A DNA stretch of 64,000 nt, taken from positions 1 through 64,000 of the forward strand of contig VMTA01000017.1 of the NCBI GenBank assembly GCA_013791855.1. Direction: 5' to 3'. Positions 22,520 through 31,361 of the stretch are shown here, one piece after another. The first letter of the stretch is position 1, and the number at the start of each line of letters is the position of its first letter. The notes under the pieces are model-generated. The model was not told where the DNA came from. It saw only the letters and a program-made list of their open reading frames with translations, and searched no databases. Source of the stretch: Sideroxydans sp. (lineage in GTDB: Bacteria; Pseudomonadota; Gammaproteobacteria; Burkholderiales; Gallionellaceae). A program made the translations under genes and the position numbers.

Positions 22520-23446
22520 ATGGCAAAGGATGGTCAGGCGTACTATAAAGACAGCCGAATCAAGCAGATGCGCGCATTCTGCGAAGTGGTGCGCAGCGGT
22601 AGCGTGACCCAGGCAGCGCAGAAACTGTTCATCAGCCAGCCTTCCGTCACCTTGCAGATCCAGGCGCTGGAACGCGAATTGAACGTCACTTTGTTCGAGC
22701 GGCGTGGCCCGGTGCTCAAGCTCACACCGGACGGCGAGTCACTCTATGCGCTGGCCGAGCCGTTGGTTAAAGGCGTGGACGGCCTGCAGGAGAACTTCGC
22801 CGCGTTGCACGGGCGGCTGGAATCCGGCGAGCTCAACATCGGCGCGGGCGAATCCACCATCCTGTATGTATTACCTGAAGCAGTGCGTCGCTTCGTGGCC
22901 AGCTATCCCGGCATCCACACCAAGCTGCACAACGTCACCGGCCGCGACGGCCTGAAAATGCTGCGCGCCGACGAGATCGACTTCGCGGTTGGCTCCATGC
23001 TGGAAGTGCCGGACGACATCATCTATGAACCGGTGGCCTTGTTCGATCCGGTGCTCATCGTGCCGCTCGATCATCCGCTGGCCGCTTTCGACGAAGTCTC
23101 GCTGGAGGCGGTGAGTCAGTACGGCATGATTCTGCCGCCGCGCCATCTCTCCACCTGGAACATCGTGAAATATGTGTTCCAGCAGCACAACCTCACCTTC
23201 AAGGTGACGCTGGAGGCGGGTGGCTGGGAAGTGATCAAGAAATATGTAGAGCTCGGCATGGGTATCTCCATCGTCACGGCGATCTGTCTGACCGGTGACG
23301 AGAAGCTCAAGTGCATCTCGCTCAAGCAATATTTCCCGCAAAGGGGTTACGGCCTGGTGTTGCGCAAGGGCAAGTTCCTGTCGCCGCAGGCACGGCGTTT
23401 CGTCGAGCTGCTGCATGAGGTGTACGGCACTACACCCAGCGCATGA
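22520..23446 (+). CDS. LysR-family regulator divergent to rnfB-nifJ
   Basis: 308-aa transcription factor. The winged-helix domain spans about residues 12-72 (MRAFCEVVRSGSVTQAAQKL, SQPSVTLQIQALE), with a periplasmic-binding-like effector domain from about 100 onwards. Spacing and divergence make it the probable regulator of the Rnf/PFOR operon. It is closer in style to CysB/CbbR-like members than to short LysR forms. Effector unknown. The ATG follows GAGAGG. Confidence 0.9.
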   Translation: MAKDGQAYYKDSRIKQMRAFCEVVRSGSVTQAAQKLFISQPSVTLQIQALERELNVTLFERRGPVLKLTPDGESLYALAEPLVKGVDGLQENFAALHGRLESGELNIGAGESTILYVLPEAVRRFVASYPGIHTKLHNVTGRDGLKMLRADEIDFAVGSMLEVPDDIIYEPVALFDPVLIVPLDHPLAAFDEVSLEAVSQYGMILPPRHLSTWNIVKYVFQQHNLTFKVTLEAGGWEVIKKYVELGMGISIVTAICLTGDEKLKCISLKQYFPQRGYGLVLRKGKFLSPQARRFVELLHEVYGTTPSA

Positions 23447-23516
23447 TGCTGGCGTTGGGGCGATTGCAGCGAAAATGCCGTCGGGAGTTGCGCGGGTTAG
23501 AGAGATAGCGGACTGA

Positions 23517-23930
23517 TTACTTGGTTTCGCCTTCCACCCAATTCTCCAACAACAGACCTGGCACTCTTTCAAACTCGCGCAGGTTGTTTGTAACGAGTGT
23601 CAGGCCGTTGCTGCGCGCATGGGCGGCGATGTGCAGATCATTCAAGCCGATCGGCTGCCCCGCTTTTTCAAGCGTTGCCCGGATATTGCCATACTGCCAA
23701 GCGGCCTTGTCATCATAGGCAAGCACGTCCAAGCGGCTTACAAAATCTTCCACCACTGCCATATTTCGCGATGAATCACTGCTCTTTTCTGCGCCATGCG
23801 CCAACTCCGCCAAGGTGATGGATGAGATTGCCATGCGGCCATGATGCCGATTGAAAATATCAAGCACCGCCAAAGGTCGCTGCTTGATCACGTAGATAAC
23901 GATGTTGGTGTCGAGCAGATACTTCAACAT
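23517..23930 (-). CDS. vapC: VapC-type PIN-domain toxin
   Basis: 137-aa predicted ribonuclease toxin. PIN-domain acidic residues D7 (LLDTNI), E42 (TLAELAHG) and D98 (LNDLHIAAHA) are in place, with the terminal TNN motif at 114-116. Co-transcribed with the vapB-type gene 8 bases upstream. Probably cleaves RNA when freed of its antitoxin; target not predictable. Confidence 0.93.
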   Translation of the reverse strand: MLKYLLDTNIVIYVIKQRPLAVLDIFNRHHGRMAISSITLAELAHGAEKSSDSSRNMAVVEDFVSRLDVLAYDDKAAWQYGNIRATLEKAGQPIGLNDLHIAAHARSNGLTLVTNNLREFERVPGLLLENWVEGETK

Positions 23931-23938
23931 GGCGTTGC

Positions 23939-24172
23939 CTACAGACTTTCGCGCTCGGCCTGGATCTGGCTTGCGCGTTCGGACATGAAGTCCGGCGTTG
24001 GCATGGTTGAGCCCATAAAGAAGCTATCCCAAGAAGAAGTGGCAGGCGAGATGATCCTCTCCAGCCCCTTGCTGCGTACCTCGACCTTTTTTACCGAATC
24101 AGGGAAACGCATTTCAGCGGGCAAGCGAACCGCTTGCGTGCGGTTGTTGTTAAACACGGTAGTGACGGACAT
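23939..24172 (-). CDS. vapB: VapB-type antitoxin
   Basis: 77-aa antitoxin. N-terminal MSVTTVFNNNRTQAVRLPAE is the AbrB/MazE-like DNA-binding fold of VapB. The C-terminal half (WDSFF, ERASQIQAERESL) would wrap the toxin. A strong GGAGG site decides the ATG at 24170-24172 over a TTG 12 bases upstream. The AT-rich stretch upstream (24190-24212) with repeated TATAC is a likely autoregulatory site. Confidence 0.92.
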   Translation of the reverse strand: MSVTTVFNNNRTQAVRLPAEMRFPDSVKKVEVRSKGLERIISPATSSWDSFFMGSTMPTPDFMSERASQIQAERESL

Positions 24173-24287
24173 ATTGGCCTCCAAATGATGCGCTATACTT
24201 TAACTATATACACGCAAGGATATAGCTGTCAATGCGCTTGTGCTTATTGTCACCTGCTGGCTCACATTCAAATCCTGCAAGGCCAAC

Positions 24288-24326
24288 TTGACACATTCAG
24301 TCGCTTGACTTAATCGTTTGACTGAA
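24288..24326 (+). promoter_or_regulatory. Promoter and TetR-type operator of the efflux operon
   Basis: TTGACA (24288-24293), a 17-base spacer and TAATCG form a sigma-70-like promoter with a weak -10. Overlapping it is the inverted pair TTCAGTC (24296-24302) / GACTGAA (24320-24326). Position suggests autorepression by the TetR protein. Confidence 0.4.
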
Positions 24327-24396
24327 ATATCGTGCGCTCCCTGTCCACGCAGCTGGAGCGAAGTTGAGTCCAACCACCAAATCCTGTTGTCCCCTG

Positions 24397-25083
24397 ATGA
24401 ATATGGCGCAGCGCCTGCTGGGCCATGCGCCCAGTTCACAGGAAGAGACGCGCTGGCGACTGCTGCAGGCGGGCACCGAGGTGTTCGCCGAGCTCGGTTT
24501 CAAGGCGGCGACCACGCGCGAGATCGCGCGCCGGGCCGAGGTCAATCTGGCTTCCATCCATTACCACTTCGGCGACAAGGCCGCGCTCTACCGCGAAGTG
24601 TTCCGCCTGCCTTTCCTGAACGAATGCAATACCTTCGCCACGCTGGATGTGGAGGCGGTGCCGCTGGTTGAAGCCTTGCGTGCGCTGTACATCTGGATGT
24701 TCCCCCCGCAGGCAGAAGCAGACCCCATGCTGCAGCAGTTCATGCGCCTGCATGCGCGCGAGGAAGGCGACCCGAGCGGTGTGTTGGGCGATGCCATGGT
24801 GCAAGCTTTCCGCCCCAATCACGAGAAGTTGCTTGCTTTGCTGTGCCGCGAATTGCACTTGAGCGCGGCGGATGATGACTTGCAGCGGCTGGCATTTAGT
24901 CTGGTCGGCTTGGCGACGGTCTATATGCATGGCGGTCGCAGCGCGGTCGAAGCATTTGCACCGCAACTGCTGAAGGGCGTGCCGGCACGCGAAACGATGG
25001 TGGAACGATTGGTGGAACACGCGCTGGCATTGATCGCCAGCGAGAAGAACAGACGCATGGCATCGCAAAAGGAAAACACATGA
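24397..25083 (+). CDS. TetR-family repressor of the efflux operon
   Basis: 228 aa. HTH region TRWRLLQAGTEVFAELGFKA to SIHYHFGDKAALYREV is a textbook TetR N-terminus. The C-terminal part resembles the CerR/DUF1956 type. I use the ATG at 24397; a TTG 33 bases upstream keeps the frame. The stop overlaps the start of the membrane-fusion gene, so it is the first gene of the efflux operon and probably its repressor. Ligand unknown. Confidence 0.9.
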   Translation: MNMAQRLLGHAPSSQEETRWRLLQAGTEVFAELGFKAATTREIARRAEVNLASIHYHFGDKAALYREVFRLPFLNECNTFATLDVEAVPLVEALRALYIWMFPPQAEADPMLQQFMRLHAREEGDPSGVLGDAMVQAFRPNHEKLLALLCRELHLSAADDDLQRLAFSLVGLATVYMHGGRSAVEAFAPQLLKGVPARETMVERLVEHALALIASEKNRRMASQKENT

Positions 25084-26012
25084 TGAAGACATATATCCTC
25101 GACAACAAACCGCTGGTGGTCAAACTGATGCTGGCAGCACTGGTGCTGGGCGGCGGCGCGATCTGGCTGGCGGGCAGCAGCGTGGCGGAAGAGGCGGCAA
25201 CGGCTTCTGCCGCGACCGGTAGACCTGCATTGACGGTGCGCACTGCTGTATTACAGGAAGACAAATGGTCGGAGACCTTGTCGGCCAACGGCAGTATCTT
25301 GCCTTGGCAGGAAGCCATCATCGGTTCGCAACTGCAGGGCGTGCGCATCGCCGAGGTGAAGGTCAGCATCGGCGACCGGGTGCGTCGCGGTGAAGTGCTG
25401 GCGACGCTGGATAACGCGATACGACAAGGTGACGACGGCTCGCCGCAGGGCAAGATCCTCGCCCCGGATGACGGTGTGATCTCATCCGCCAGTGCCAATG
25501 TGGGCTCCATGCCGCAGGCCGGTTCCGAACTGTTCCGTCTGATCCGCAAGGGGCGCCTGGAATGGCGCGCGGAACTGACGGCGGATGAGCTGATGCGCTT
25601 GCGTCGCGGTATGAAGGCGCGCGTGATGCTGGTCGGCGGGCGCACCCTGAACGGCAACGTGCGCGCCATCTCGCCGTCGGTCGATCCGAAAACGCGCTAT
25701 GGCTATGCGCTGGTGTCGCTGGACGACAGCAACGGCGTGATCGCAGGCGCCTTCGCGCGCGGCACATTCGATATAAGCGGCGCGCGCAAAGTGCGCTGGC
25801 TGCCGGCCAGTGCCGTGTTGCAACGCGGCAGTCAGAGCCATGTGCTCGAGGTCGATGTGGAAGGTCGCGTGCACGAGCGCGCGGTCGAGATCGGCCAGCG
25901 CAAGGAAGCACGCATCGAGATAAGCAAAGGCTTGCAGGCTAACGTGCCGGTGGTGGAAAGCGGCGGCGCATTCCTGACCGAAGGTGATCTGGTGCGTGTG
26001 GTGAAGGAATAA
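25080..26012 (+). CDS. RND efflux adaptor (membrane fusion protein), short form
   Basis: 310-aa periplasmic adaptor with an N-terminal signal/anchor (about residues 15-36). The barrel-sandwich halves GSILPWQEAIIGSQLQGVRI...GDRVRRGEVLATLD and KILAPDDGVISSASANVGS are joined by only about a dozen residues, so the usual alpha-helical hairpin is absent. Beta-barrel and membrane-proximal domains follow. Typical adaptors of tripartite pumps are about 360-400 aa. It overlaps the TetR stop and precedes the RND pump. Confidence 0.88.
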   Translation: MMKTYILDNKPLVVKLMLAALVLGGGAIWLAGSSVAEEAATASAATGRPALTVRTAVLQEDKWSETLSANGSILPWQEAIIGSQLQGVRIAEVKVSIGDRVRRGEVLATLDNAIRQGDDGSPQGKILAPDDGVISSASANVGSMPQAGSELFRLIRKGRLEWRAELTADELMRLRRGMKARVMLVGGRTLNGNVRAISPSVDPKTRYGYALVSLDDSNGVIAGAFARGTFDISGARKVRWLPASAVLQRGSQSHVLEVDVEGRVHERAVEIGQRKEARIEISKGLQANVPVVESGGAFLTEGDLVRVVKE

Positions 26013-26028
26013 GCGACGGATGCCTCAG

Positions 26029-26148
26029 AAAATTCGCTTTTGCGGAGTGAAGCGTAAGGCGCCGCGCAGCGAATGACGAGACATACCGAGATGGTAGGTG
26101 AGGAGTGAGCGAGCACGCAACGTAGCGATTCGCCCGCAAAACGAATTT
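26029..26148. repeat. Inverted-repeat element before the RND pump gene
   Basis: AAAATTCGCTTTTGCGG (26029-26045) and CCGCAAAACGAATTT (26134-26148) are imperfect inverted copies about 90 bases apart. The interior includes a small TACCGAGATGGTA hairpin. No coding capacity. It could be a small non-autonomous insertion or an mRNA structure setting the ratio of adaptor to pump. Confidence 0.4.
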
Positions 26149-26160
26149 AATGAGGTATCC

Positions 26161-29100
26161 ATGAACGTTTCATCTTGGTCTATACGCAATCCCACGCCGG
26201 CGATCCTCGCCTTCATCATGCTCACGCTGATGGGGATCATGGGCTTCAAGGCCATGAAGATCCAGCAGTTCCCCGACATCGACCTGCCGACGGTGACCGT
26301 GACGGCTTCCTTGCCCGGTGCATCGCCGGCGCAGATGGAGACCGAGGTGGCGCGCAAGCTTGAGAACTCGCTGGCCAACACGCAGGGGCTGAAACATCTG
26401 TACACCAAGGTGCAGGACGGCACGGTGATTATCACCGCCGAGTTCCGTCTGGAGAAGGGCACGCAGGAAGCGGTGGACGACGTGCGCGCGGCGGTGACCC
26501 GAGTGCGTGCCGATCTGCCGCGCGACTTGCGCGATCCGACCGTGGCCAAGGTGGAACTGGCCGGGTTGCCTATCCTGACTTACACCATCGCTTCGCCCAG
26601 CATGAGCGAAGAAGAACTGTCCTGGTTCGTGGACAACAACATCACCAAGTCGCTGCTGTCGGTGCGCGGCGTGGGCGCGGTAGCGCGCGTGGGCGGCGTG
26701 ACGCGCCAGGTCAGTGTGGAGCTCGATCCGGCAAAACTGCTGGCGCTGAACGCGACGGCCTCCGATGTCTCGCAGCAACTGCGCTTGATCCAGCAGGAAG
26801 CATCCGGCGGCCGCGCCGATATCGGCGGCATGGAACAATCGGTGCGCACCATCGCCACGGTGCAGACCGCGCAGGAGATGGCGAAGATCGAAGTCGTGCT
26901 GGCGGACGGACGCCATATCCGGCTGGACCAAGTGGCGACGGTCAGCGACACCATCGCCGAGCGGCGCAGCGCGGCTCTGCTCGACGGCCGCGATGTGGTG
27001 GGCTTCGAGATCAGCCGCTCGCGCGGCTACGGCGAAGTGGAGGTTGCGGAAGGTGTGTTGCGGGTGCTGGACAAGCTGCGCAGCGAACATCCCGACATCG
27101 AGATCACGGAAGCCTTCAACTTCGTAGACCCGGTGGAAGAGAATTACATCGGCTCGATGAATCTGCTGTACGAGGGCGCGATACTGGCGGTGCTGGTGGT
27201 GCTGGCCTTCCTGCGCAACATACGCGCCACCATCGTGGCAGCGACGGCTTTGCCGCTGGCGGTGATTCCCACTTTCGCCGTCATGTATTTCATGGGCTTC
27301 TCGATCAACGTGGTGACGCTGCTGTCGCTGTCGCTGGTGGTCGGTGTGCTGGTGGACGATGCCATCGTCGAGATTGAGAACATCATGCGCCATCTGGAGA
27401 TGGGCAAGACGCCGTATCAGGCGGCGATGGAGGCGGCCGACGAGATCGGACTGGCGGTGATCGCCACCACCTTCACGCTGATCGCAGTGTTCCTGCCGAC
27501 CGCGTTCATGAGCGGCGTGCCGGGCAAGTTCTTCGTGCAATTCGGCTGGACAGCGGCCATCGCGGTGCTGTTCTCACTGGTGGTGGCGCGCATGCTGACG
27601 CCGATGATGTCGGCCTACATCCTGCGCCCGCGTGTGTCGCACGAGTTGCCCGGCTGGATCACGCTGTATTTGAAGTGGGCCACGTTCTGCCTGAAGCACC
27701 GTGTGCTGACCCTAGTCGGCGCGGCGGTGTTCTTCTTCGGTTCGTTCGCGCTGGTGCCCTTGCTGCCGACCGGATTCATCCCGCCGGACGACCTGTCGCA
27801 ATCGCAGGTGACCATCACCCTGCCGCCCGGCAGCACCTTCGAGCAGACCTACCGCATGGCCGAGCGCACGCGCGACATCGTGGCGCAGAACCCGCATGTG
27901 AAGCTGATCTATACTGCCATCGGCGGCGGCAGCGCGGGCGGCGACCCGTTCGCGCCGCAGGGTGCGGCCGATGTGCGCAAGGCCGTGCTGACGCTGAACT
28001 TCACGCCGCGCCAGCAGCGCGACATCAAGAAGCAGGACATCGAGGGGCAGTTGCGCGAGGCATTGCAGGTGCTGCCGGGCGTGCGCGTCAAAGTCGGCCT
28101 GGGCGGCTCCAACGATAAATACATCTTGGTGCTGGCCGGTGAGAACGGACAGGTGCTGAGCGAACATGCACAGAAAGTGATGCGCGACCTGCGTACCATC
28201 CCCGGCATCGGCAACGTCACCTCGACTTCCAGTCTGGTGCGTCCCGAGTTGGTGGTGCGGCCTGATTTTGCGCGTGCGGCTGATCTGGGCGTGACGTCGG
28301 CGGCCATCGCCGACACTTTGCGCATCGCCACGGCGGGCGATTACGACCAGGCGCTGGCCAAGCTCAACCTGTCCGACCGGCAGATCCCGGTGGTGGTGAA
28401 GTTGCGCCCCGACGCGCGGCAGGACCTCGAACTGCTGTCCCGACTGGTGGTGCCGGGCGCTCGCGGCCCGGTGATGCTGGGCAACGTGGCTGACCTCAGC
28501 ATCGAGAGCGGGCCGTCCGAGATCGACCGCTACGACCGCATGCGTAACATCAATTTCGAGATCGAGCTGAACCAGCAGCCGCTGGGCGAAGTGGAGGCCA
28601 GAGCGCTGGCCCTGCCCAGCCTGACGCAACTGCCGCAAGGGGTGAGCGTGGCGACGGTGGGCGACGCGGAGGCAATGGGCGAACTGTTCCAGAGCTTCAG
28701 TCTGGCCATGCTGACCGGTGTGCTGTGTATCTATATCGTGCTGGTGTTGCTGTTCAAGGACTTCATGCAACCGACCACCATCCTGGCCGCGCTGGTGCTG
28801 TCGGTGCCGGGGGCGTTCCTGGCACTGTTCATCACCCAGACCGCGCTGTCCATGCCGTCCATGATCGGCCTCATCATGCTGATGGGCATCGCCACCAAGA
28901 ACTCCATCCTGCTGGTGGAATACGCCATCGTGTCGCGGCGCGAACGCGGCATGAACCGTGCCGAGGCGCTGCTGGATGCGTGCAAGAAACGCGCGCGCCC
29001 CATCGTGATGACCACGCTGGCGATGGGTGCCGGCATGCTGCCGGTGGCGCTGGGTATCGGCGTCGACCCCAGCTTCCGCGCGCCGATGGCGATCGTGGTG

Positions 29101-29250
29101 ATCGGCGGACTGATCACCTCCACCTTCCTCAGCCTGCTGGTCATTCCGGTGGTATTCACTTACGTGGACGACGCTATCCAGTGGATGCTGGGGATGGTGA
29201 ACAGGCTGCGCAGGCATACACCGGCCGCGAGCGAGGTCAAGGCAGGTTGA
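26161..29250 (+). CDS. RND efflux pump, inner-membrane permease
   Basis: 1029-aa proton-driven transporter with two six-TM halves and large periplasmic loops. N-terminus SIRNPTPAILAFIMLTLMGI, the porter-domain stretch QQFPDIDLPTVTVTASLPGA and the TM4 proton relay GVLVDDAIVEIENIMRHLE are typical of HAE1-type pumps; MGIATKNSILLVEYA is the repeat-2 equivalent. I choose the ATG at 26161 because the frame upstream lies in the inverted-repeat element. Substrate not predictable. Confidence 0.95.
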   Translation: MNVSSWSIRNPTPAILAFIMLTLMGIMGFKAMKIQQFPDIDLPTVTVTASLPGASPAQMETEVARKLENSLANTQGLKHLYTKVQDGTVIITAEFRLEKGTQEAVDDVRAAVTRVRADLPRDLRDPTVAKVELAGLPILTYTIASPSMSEEELSWFVDNNITKSLLSVRGVGAVARVGGVTRQVSVELDPAKLLALNATASDVSQQLRLIQQEASGGRADIGGMEQSVRTIATVQTAQEMAKIEVVLADGRHIRLDQVATVSDTIAERRSAALLDGRDVVGFEISRSRGYGEVEVAEGVLRVLDKLRSEHPDIEITEAFNFVDPVEENYIGSMNLLYEGAILAVLVVLAFLRNIRATIVAATALPLAVIPTFAVMYFMGFSINVVTLLSLSLVVGVLVDDAIVEIENIMRHLEMGKTPYQAAMEAADEIGLAVIATTFTLIAVFLPTAFMSGVPGKFFVQFGWTAAIAVLFSLVVARMLTPMMSAYILRPRVSHELPGWITLYLKWATFCLKHRVLTLVGAAVFFFGSFALVPLLPTGFIPPDDLSQSQVTITLPPGSTFEQTYRMAERTRDIVAQNPHVKLIYTAIGGGSAGGDPFAPQGAADVRKAVLTLNFTPRQQRDIKKQDIEGQLREALQVLPGVRVKVGLGGSNDKYILVLAGENGQVLSEHAQKVMRDLRTIPGIGNVTSTSSLVRPELVVRPDFARAADLGVTSAAIADTLRIATAGDYDQALAKLNLSDRQIPVVVKLRPDARQDLELLSRLVVPGARGPVMLGNVADLSIESGPSEIDRYDRMRNINFEIELNQQPLGEVEARALALPSLTQLPQGVSVATVGDAEAMGELFQSFSLAMLTGVLCIYIVLVLLFKDFMQPTTILAALVLSVPGAFLALFITQTALSMPSMIGLIMLMGIATKNSILLVEYAIVSRRERGMNRAEALLDACKKRARPIVMTTLAMGAGMLPVALGIGVDPSFRAPMAIVVIGGLITSTFLSLLVIPVVFTYVDDAIQWMLGMVNRLRRHTPAASEVKAG

Positions 29251-29323
29251 GGGCGATAGGGGGTGTTGCTATACTCCCGCGAGATAAAGCCCATCGGATG
29301 GCGATACGAACAAGGAGAGAGTA

Positions 29324-29974
29324 ATGAATCTGGAACAAGCACGCTTCAACATGATCGAGCAACAGATCCGCCCGTGGGACGTGCTCGACCCCAAAGTTCT
29401 GGAACTGCTGAAGGTGGTGCGCCGCGAACAGTTCGTGCCGGCAGACAGCAAAGGTCTGACTTTCGTCGATGGCGAGATCCCGCTGGGTCACGGCGCGAGC
29501 ATGTGGCAGCCTAAGATCGAAGCGCGCGCGGTGCAGGCGCTGGCCTTGCAGCCGACCGATAGCGTGCTGGAGATCGGCACCGGCAGCGGCCATCTGACCG
29601 CCTTGCTGGCGCGTCTGTCCGCACAGGTGACCAGCGTGGAGATCGAGCCGGAACTGAGCAGCATCGCCACGCGCAATCTGGCGACGCACAATATCGACAA
29701 TGTCACGCTGCAGGTGGGTGATGCCGCGCAGAGCTGGGGCGAAGCCGAATACGACGCCATCGTGCTGACGGCTTCGGTGCCGATGGTGCCGGAAGCCTAC
29801 AAGCAGCAACTGAAGGTCGGCGGCCGTCTGTTCGCCATCGTCGGCGACGCGCCCGCGATGCATGCGCAACTGATCACCCGTACCGGTGCCGATAGCTTCG
29901 AGACCAAGACGTTGTTTGAGACCGCAGTCGCGCCGCTGCGCAACGCAACGCAGCCGCAACGCTTCGTATTCTGA
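29324..29974 (+). CDS. pcm: Protein-L-isoaspartate O-methyltransferase-like protein
   Basis: 216-aa SAM-dependent methyltransferase. Motif I VLEIGTGSGHLTALLA (about residues 81-96) and the N-terminal MIEQQIRPWDVLD, REQFVP and GHGASMWQPKIEAR stretches match the PCMT family. The usual active-site Ser/Thr loop is GASMWQP here, somewhat divergent. Preceded by AAGGAGAG. Its position just before tolC is common in betaproteobacteria. Repair activity is inferred from the family. Confidence 0.88.
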   Translation: MNLEQARFNMIEQQIRPWDVLDPKVLELLKVVRREQFVPADSKGLTFVDGEIPLGHGASMWQPKIEARAVQALALQPTDSVLEIGTGSGHLTALLARLSAQVTSVEIEPELSSIATRNLATHNIDNVTLQVGDAAQSWGEAEYDAIVLTASVPMVPEAYKQQLKVGGRLFAIVGDAPAMHAQLITRTGADSFETKTLFETAVAPLRNATQPQRFVF

Positions 29975-30016
29975 AGTTCGACTGATCACTTAAGCTTGCC
30001 TCGATCGGGGCAAGCA

Positions 30017-30044
30017 TATAATATTAGCCAATTCTAATATTATA
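30017..30044. promoter_or_regulatory. Perfect palindromic operator upstream of the tolC-type gene
   Basis: Arms TATAATATTAG / CTAATATTATA of 11 bp with a 6-base CCAATT spacer, ending 12 bases before the chosen ATG. Strongly AT-rich in a GC-rich genome. It resembles a dimeric repressor site or an mRNA hairpin near the ribosome site. Confidence 0.5.
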
Positions 30045-30056
30045 ATGGAGCACACT

Positions 30057-31355
30057 ATGAAACCGTCCAGAACCATCTTGAGCGCGCTACTGGCGGCAAT
30101 GTTCGTCGCGCCGGCTTCGGCGGCCGATTTGATCGACATCTACCGCGCCGCCCAGACGCAGGACGCGGTGTACGCCGCCGCGCGCGCGGCGCAGCAGGCC
30201 GGGCAGGAAAAGCTGAGCCAGGGCCGTGCACTGCTGATGCCCAGCGTCAACCTGAACGCCAACACAGCGTACAACGACGTGAACGCACCCTACGGCGCCA
30301 ACAAATACAACAGCCACGGCTATGGTGTGACGGTCACGCAGCCGCTGTTCCGCGAGCAGAACTGGGCCGCATACAACCAGTCCGAGTTGCAGGTCGTCAT
30401 CTCCGATGCACAGTTCAAGGCCGCCCAGCAGGACGTCATCCTGCGCAGCGCGCAAGCCTATTTCGACGTACTGATCGCGCAGGACACAGTGCAACTGATT
30501 GTGGCGCAGAAGTCGGCCATCTCGCAACAGCTGGAACAGGCAAAGCGCAATTTCGAAGTGGGCACCGCCACCATCACCGATACCCACGAAGCACAGGCCC
30601 GTTTCGATCTGACCCTGGCCCAGGAACTGGCCGCTGCCAGCGACCTGGAAGTGAAGCGTCATGATCTGCAGCAGCTCATCAATGCGGATGTTCCGGCGTT
30701 GAACGTGCTGGGTGCAGGATTCAATCCGGTCGCCCCGGAGCCCGCCGATGTACAGAAGTGGATAGAGGATGCCAAGCTCAACAACGTGCAAGTCAAGATC
30801 GCCGAGGCGGCCTACGAACTGGCGGACGAAGAGGTCGCGCGCAATCGCGGCGGCCACCTGCCGACGCTGGATCTGGTCGGCAGCTATTCCAAGAACACCG
30901 GCTGCGCCTTCACCAGTTGCGGCGATACGCGCAGCACCTCGGTCGGTCTGCAGTTGAACATGCCGCTGTTCCAGGGCGGTGCGACCCAGTCGAAATGGCG
31001 CGAGGCGGATGCCAACCGCGAGAAAGCCAAACAGGATCTGGAGAATGCCCGTCGCAATGTGGCCGTGCAGACGCGTCAAGCCTATCTGGGCGTGGCAACC
31101 GGTATCGCACAAGTGCAGGCGCTGCAGCAGGCATTGAAATCAAGCGAGAGTCTGCTGGCCGCCAGCAAGCTGGGTCAGGAAGTCGGCGTGCGTACCAGCC
31201 TGGATGTGCTCAATGCGCAACAGCAGATGTACTCGACACGGCGCGACCTGTATCAGGCGCAATACAACTATCTGGTCAGCAACCTCCGTCTGAAAGCGGC
31301 AACGGGGAATCTGCAGGAAGCGGATCTGGAGCGGGTGAATCAGGCGCTGCGCTAA
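30057..31355 (+). CDS. tolC: TolC-family outer-membrane channel
   Basis: 432-aa outer-membrane efflux channel. Signal peptide MKPSRTILSALLAAMFVAPA with probable cleavage after ASA, then two OEP repeats: DLIDIYRAAQTQDAVYAAAR and QAQARFDLTLAQELAA-like helices, with YFDVLIAQDTV and AYLGVATGIAQVQAL as the internal repeat. The second ATG at 30057 is chosen because GGAG lies 5-8 bases upstream and the signal peptide begins there. It could serve the RND pair upstream or type I exporters elsewhere. Confidence 0.93.
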   Translation: MKPSRTILSALLAAMFVAPASAADLIDIYRAAQTQDAVYAAARAAQQAGQEKLSQGRALLMPSVNLNANTAYNDVNAPYGANKYNSHGYGVTVTQPLFREQNWAAYNQSELQVVISDAQFKAAQQDVILRSAQAYFDVLIAQDTVQLIVAQKSAISQQLEQAKRNFEVGTATITDTHEAQARFDLTLAQELAAASDLEVKRHDLQQLINADVPALNVLGAGFNPVAPEPADVQKWIEDAKLNNVQVKIAEAAYELADEEVARNRGGHLPTLDLVGSYSKNTGCAFTSCGDTRSTSVGLQLNMPLFQGGATQSKWREADANREKAKQDLENARRNVAVQTRQAYLGVATGIAQVQALQQALKSSESLLAASKLGQEVGVRTSLDVLNAQQQMYSTRRDLYQAQYNYLVSNLRLKAATGNLQEADLERVNQALR

Positions 31356-31361
31356 GCAGCG

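Noticed and set aside
24200-24439. 79-codon frame on the minus strand between vapB and the TetR gene
   Set aside because: No family resemblance, overlaps the TetR promoter/operator and N-terminus; probably chance.
29994-30015. GCTTGCC/GGCAAGC hairpin after pcm as a terminator
   Set aside because: The stem is short and no T run follows on either strand; it may be part of the tolC leader instead.
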